From: Xestospongia muta
Taxonomy: Eukaryota > Porifera > Demospongiae > Haplosclerida > Petrosiidae
Reading direction: 5' to 3'
DNA: 64,000 nt
NCBI GenBank assembly: GCA_963693285.1
Contig: OY848920.1
Coordinates: forward strand, 9,980,182 to 10,044,181
The notes beneath the pieces were generated by a model. It was not told where the DNA came from. It saw only the letters and a program-made list of their open reading frames with translations, and made no database searches. Position numbers and translations under genes: made by a program. Below, in pieces: positions 62,001 through 64,000 of this stretch (positions are counted from its first letter, which is position 1; every line of letters starts with the position of its first letter).

Positions 62001-63086
62001 AATCTCCAGTTGATATATGAGTACCTGATATCCAGTGATGTGTTCTGTTAATATGATAGCAATGATAGAATTATATCTATTGTTCCACTGTAGCTGTATC
62101 AGTACTCGAGAGACTTCCTGTTAGCAAAATTTAATAAGCCCCGCCTCCATTAGCTCGTTCCCATAGTAACCATATTCAGTAAACAGTAATGGCTTCCTTT
62201 CTTCTTCAGTGTGTTGTCTGTGTATTGTAGTGTGTTATAGTATATATTACTATGTGTGTACTATACTATATACTAACTCTGTTTTATAACAGGAGACACT
62301 GGAAGTGTTCAGTGGAGAGATGATGTCAATAGTGTATGGCTCACTAGACCAAGTGTAGTAGAAAGTAAAGATGTTATAAGTAAATTAATGAAAGAACAAC
62401 AAACAGGAAAAGAATGGAGTATTCGTCTCTCCTCATCATCTCCTGAAAGTACTGCAGTTATTATAAACAATCTTAATAAGTGTACAGTGTGGAGACTTTA
62501 TATACGGGACACTTCATTGGACAGTAAGTGTGTATCGATATTATCAGAGATACTAAAAACTAATAAAACAATAAAGACACTATGGCTGTTCTCCTCTTCA
62601 CTTACTGGTGGTATCAAACAAGTCAGTGATAGTCTATGTAATAATAGAACGCTTGAAGAGTTTATGTTGTGGGATGTTACTGGTATCACAGATGAAGATA
62701 TGACTCACTTATCTACTATATTAGCAACTAATACAACTTTAAAAGAACTACGTCTCATCAACTGTAACATCACTGATAATGGAGTCCGATATATCTGTGA
62801 AGGACTTACTAAAAACCAAACATTGACTACGTTGAACATCGGAACTAATCATCAGATCACTTCAGTTAGTACCAGTACAATAGCAGATCTAATACAAACT
62901 ACTACATCACTGACAAGACTATATCTCTACAATACTTTACTGAACAATGATGATATCAAGACAATATGCACATCACTAACTAAAAATACTACAATAAGGA
63001 AACTATACTTATCAAGAGAACATGAAGAGTATTGTATGAAGTTAGACAGTTATCAAGTTATTAAAGACAGACTTGAGTTCGTGTAA
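56027..63086 (+). CDS. G6: intact Death/CARD-like/coiled-coil/acidic/LRR gene
   Basis: Exons: 56027-56339, 56411-56509, 56621-56923, 56991-57368, 57416-57475, 57525-57587, 57636-58315, 58374-58491, 58577-58639, 58731-58868, 58913-59020, 59067-59147, 59428-59496 (acidic, SPDDILKDSDDKEEIKDKE), 62293-63086. The sum is 3267 nt, 1088 aa plus stop. It is the only complete intact copy that keeps the acidic exon, so it may show the ancestral exon set without SH3. The last intron (59497-62292) carries both TIR elements. Confidence 0.85.
59715..60231. mobile_element. TIR element family A in G6 intron
   Basis: Same as the G0 copy: left end truncated, right end ACAAGACTA. Confidence 0.6.
61373..61968. 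mobile_element. TIR element family B with RecQ-like fragment, G6 intron
   Basis: Same element with the longest open stretch (to 61774), because the usual TAA is CAA here. The ATG frame is off by one base and Walker A Lys is Asn, so still not functional. Flanks GACTAGTCA / GATTAGTCA. Confidence 0.75.
62293..63086 (+). CDS. G6 LRR exon (intact)
   Basis: Strands: IRLSS, RLYIRD, LWLFSS, FMLWDV, LRLINC, LNIGTN, LYLYNT, LYLSRE. Shares LRLINC and LYLYNTLLNN with G2 and YIRD with G4. Ends KDRLEFV, TAA. Confidence 0.88.
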
Positions 63087-64000
63087 TAGTAAGTAGTTTG
63101 TTGTTTATTCTTAATCTGTCTTCTCGCTCACTTTTATTTTCTTTTTAAATTTCTCTTGACATTATCTTCTCTTCTTTTATTAACAATTTCTTTCCCTAAC
63201 AAAACTAATAGACAATAAAAATAGAGCAGTTTTGCTCAACACTTACTTCTCTAACGTCGCACTTTTTTGCTCCCTGACAGCTGGTCATTTGGCGCTTGTG
63301 AGATTATTATTTATGGGTGTGGCCTCATTTAACCCCTTGGTGGAGATTTGTTTACTGCTTTTTAGTTTCCGAGTTTGAAGAAAAACATACTTTAACAATT
63401 TTTTTGACTACTTAGAGAAATCAACACCTCCTTCCTTATTTTCAGAAGAGGTAGAAGATTACATACTATTAATATAACTAGACTATTGAGGTTAGTTCAG
63501 TTGATCATGTTATAATGATTTTATATGTCAATTGTTATAGTTCAACAAATATATAGATATTTCTGATGTAGAGAAGTTTGTTCACTAACATAATAAATGA
63601 TGGGATGATGTTAATTGACCTCAACTTACTCTATATTCTATGAACAATGTACATATCACTATTGTAAAGGAGATTCTATTGAGGACAAGAGAGGAACAAT
63701 TTGTATATAAACCTTTAACCTTAAACTGGATACAGTATATTAAATGTGGAATATTATGTGAAGTGAGTTAAAGTAATTGGAAGCAATTATTACCCTCTCT
63801 CTCCCTCCATATATCAGTCATTAAGGTAATGACATCATATATTATTATATTGAGGTAATAATGACATCATTAATATCACAATGTCTCTTAAGATAGAGTG
63901 TAGGAATTATCTTCAGTGGGTGTGGTTGGTGTATAATAAAGAAATGTCATAGATTGAGCTTACAGTTATTTTTGTACAGAATAATTTAAAGCTTTATCTT
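63087..64000. other. 3' spacer after G6
   Basis: Noncoding, equivalent to 4064-5290, with AATAAA at 63214-63219 and a deletion near 63912. The window ends before any Cys-rich gene of the next unit. Confidence 0.4.

Overview
The window is AT-rich animal genomic DNA. Genes are split by many short GT-AG introns and carry Death-fold, coiled-coil, SH3, LRR and stefin-like domains. The protein style (Death-type exon ending in YEQILKKSVGQ, the exon-7 domain, N-terminally extended RNI-type LRR exons) matches gene families I associate with demosponges, above all Amphimedon queenslandica. The species is inferred, not proven.

The backbone is a tandem array with a period of about 9-11 kb. Each unit holds, on the + strand, a 13-15 exon gene (G0-G6 here): Death-type domain, two CARD-like helical domains, a conserved domain of unknown function (exon 7), coiled coils, a short acidic linker exon, and a terminal LRR exon. 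Nearly all introns are phase 1, and exon lengths and phases agree between copies, so the LRR exon joins the Death exon in one gene. No NACHT or NB-ARC domain is seen. G0 (1-4063) is 5'-truncated by the window edge. G1 (7085-16192) has an extra SH3 exon and a frameshifted LRR exon. G2 (18123-23433), G4 (37185-44205) and G6 (56027-63086) read through intact. G3 (27281-34393) has a stop in the LRR exon. G5 (46217-49557) has lost its LRR and is fused in frame to a stefin (cystatin)-like domain. Between LRR exons the framework is almost constant, while the exposed xxLxLxx strand positions differ, as expected for a diversifying recognition surface.

Upstream of G1-G5, about 225 bp away and divergently transcribed, lies a second repeated gene (- strand). 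It encodes a cysteine-rich, N-glycosylatable ectodomain with a Ser/Thr stalk and a C-terminal hydrophobic segment. Only its orphan first exon remains upstream of G6.

From about 49148 to 55650 the array is replaced by a stefin-like block: a tandem duplication of about 2 kb (one broken and one intact - strand stefin, plus + strand stefin exons), and an intact + strand stefin at 54724-55240. None has the canonical QxVxG loop.

Long introns and spacers carry transposable elements: TIR elements of about 590 bp with 9-bp target duplications and a decayed RecQ-helicase-like fragment (Pack-MULE-like), a second TIR family of about 510 bp, a 333-bp foldback, a TA-flanked MITE, other palindromes, and a nested 1.16-kb insertion.
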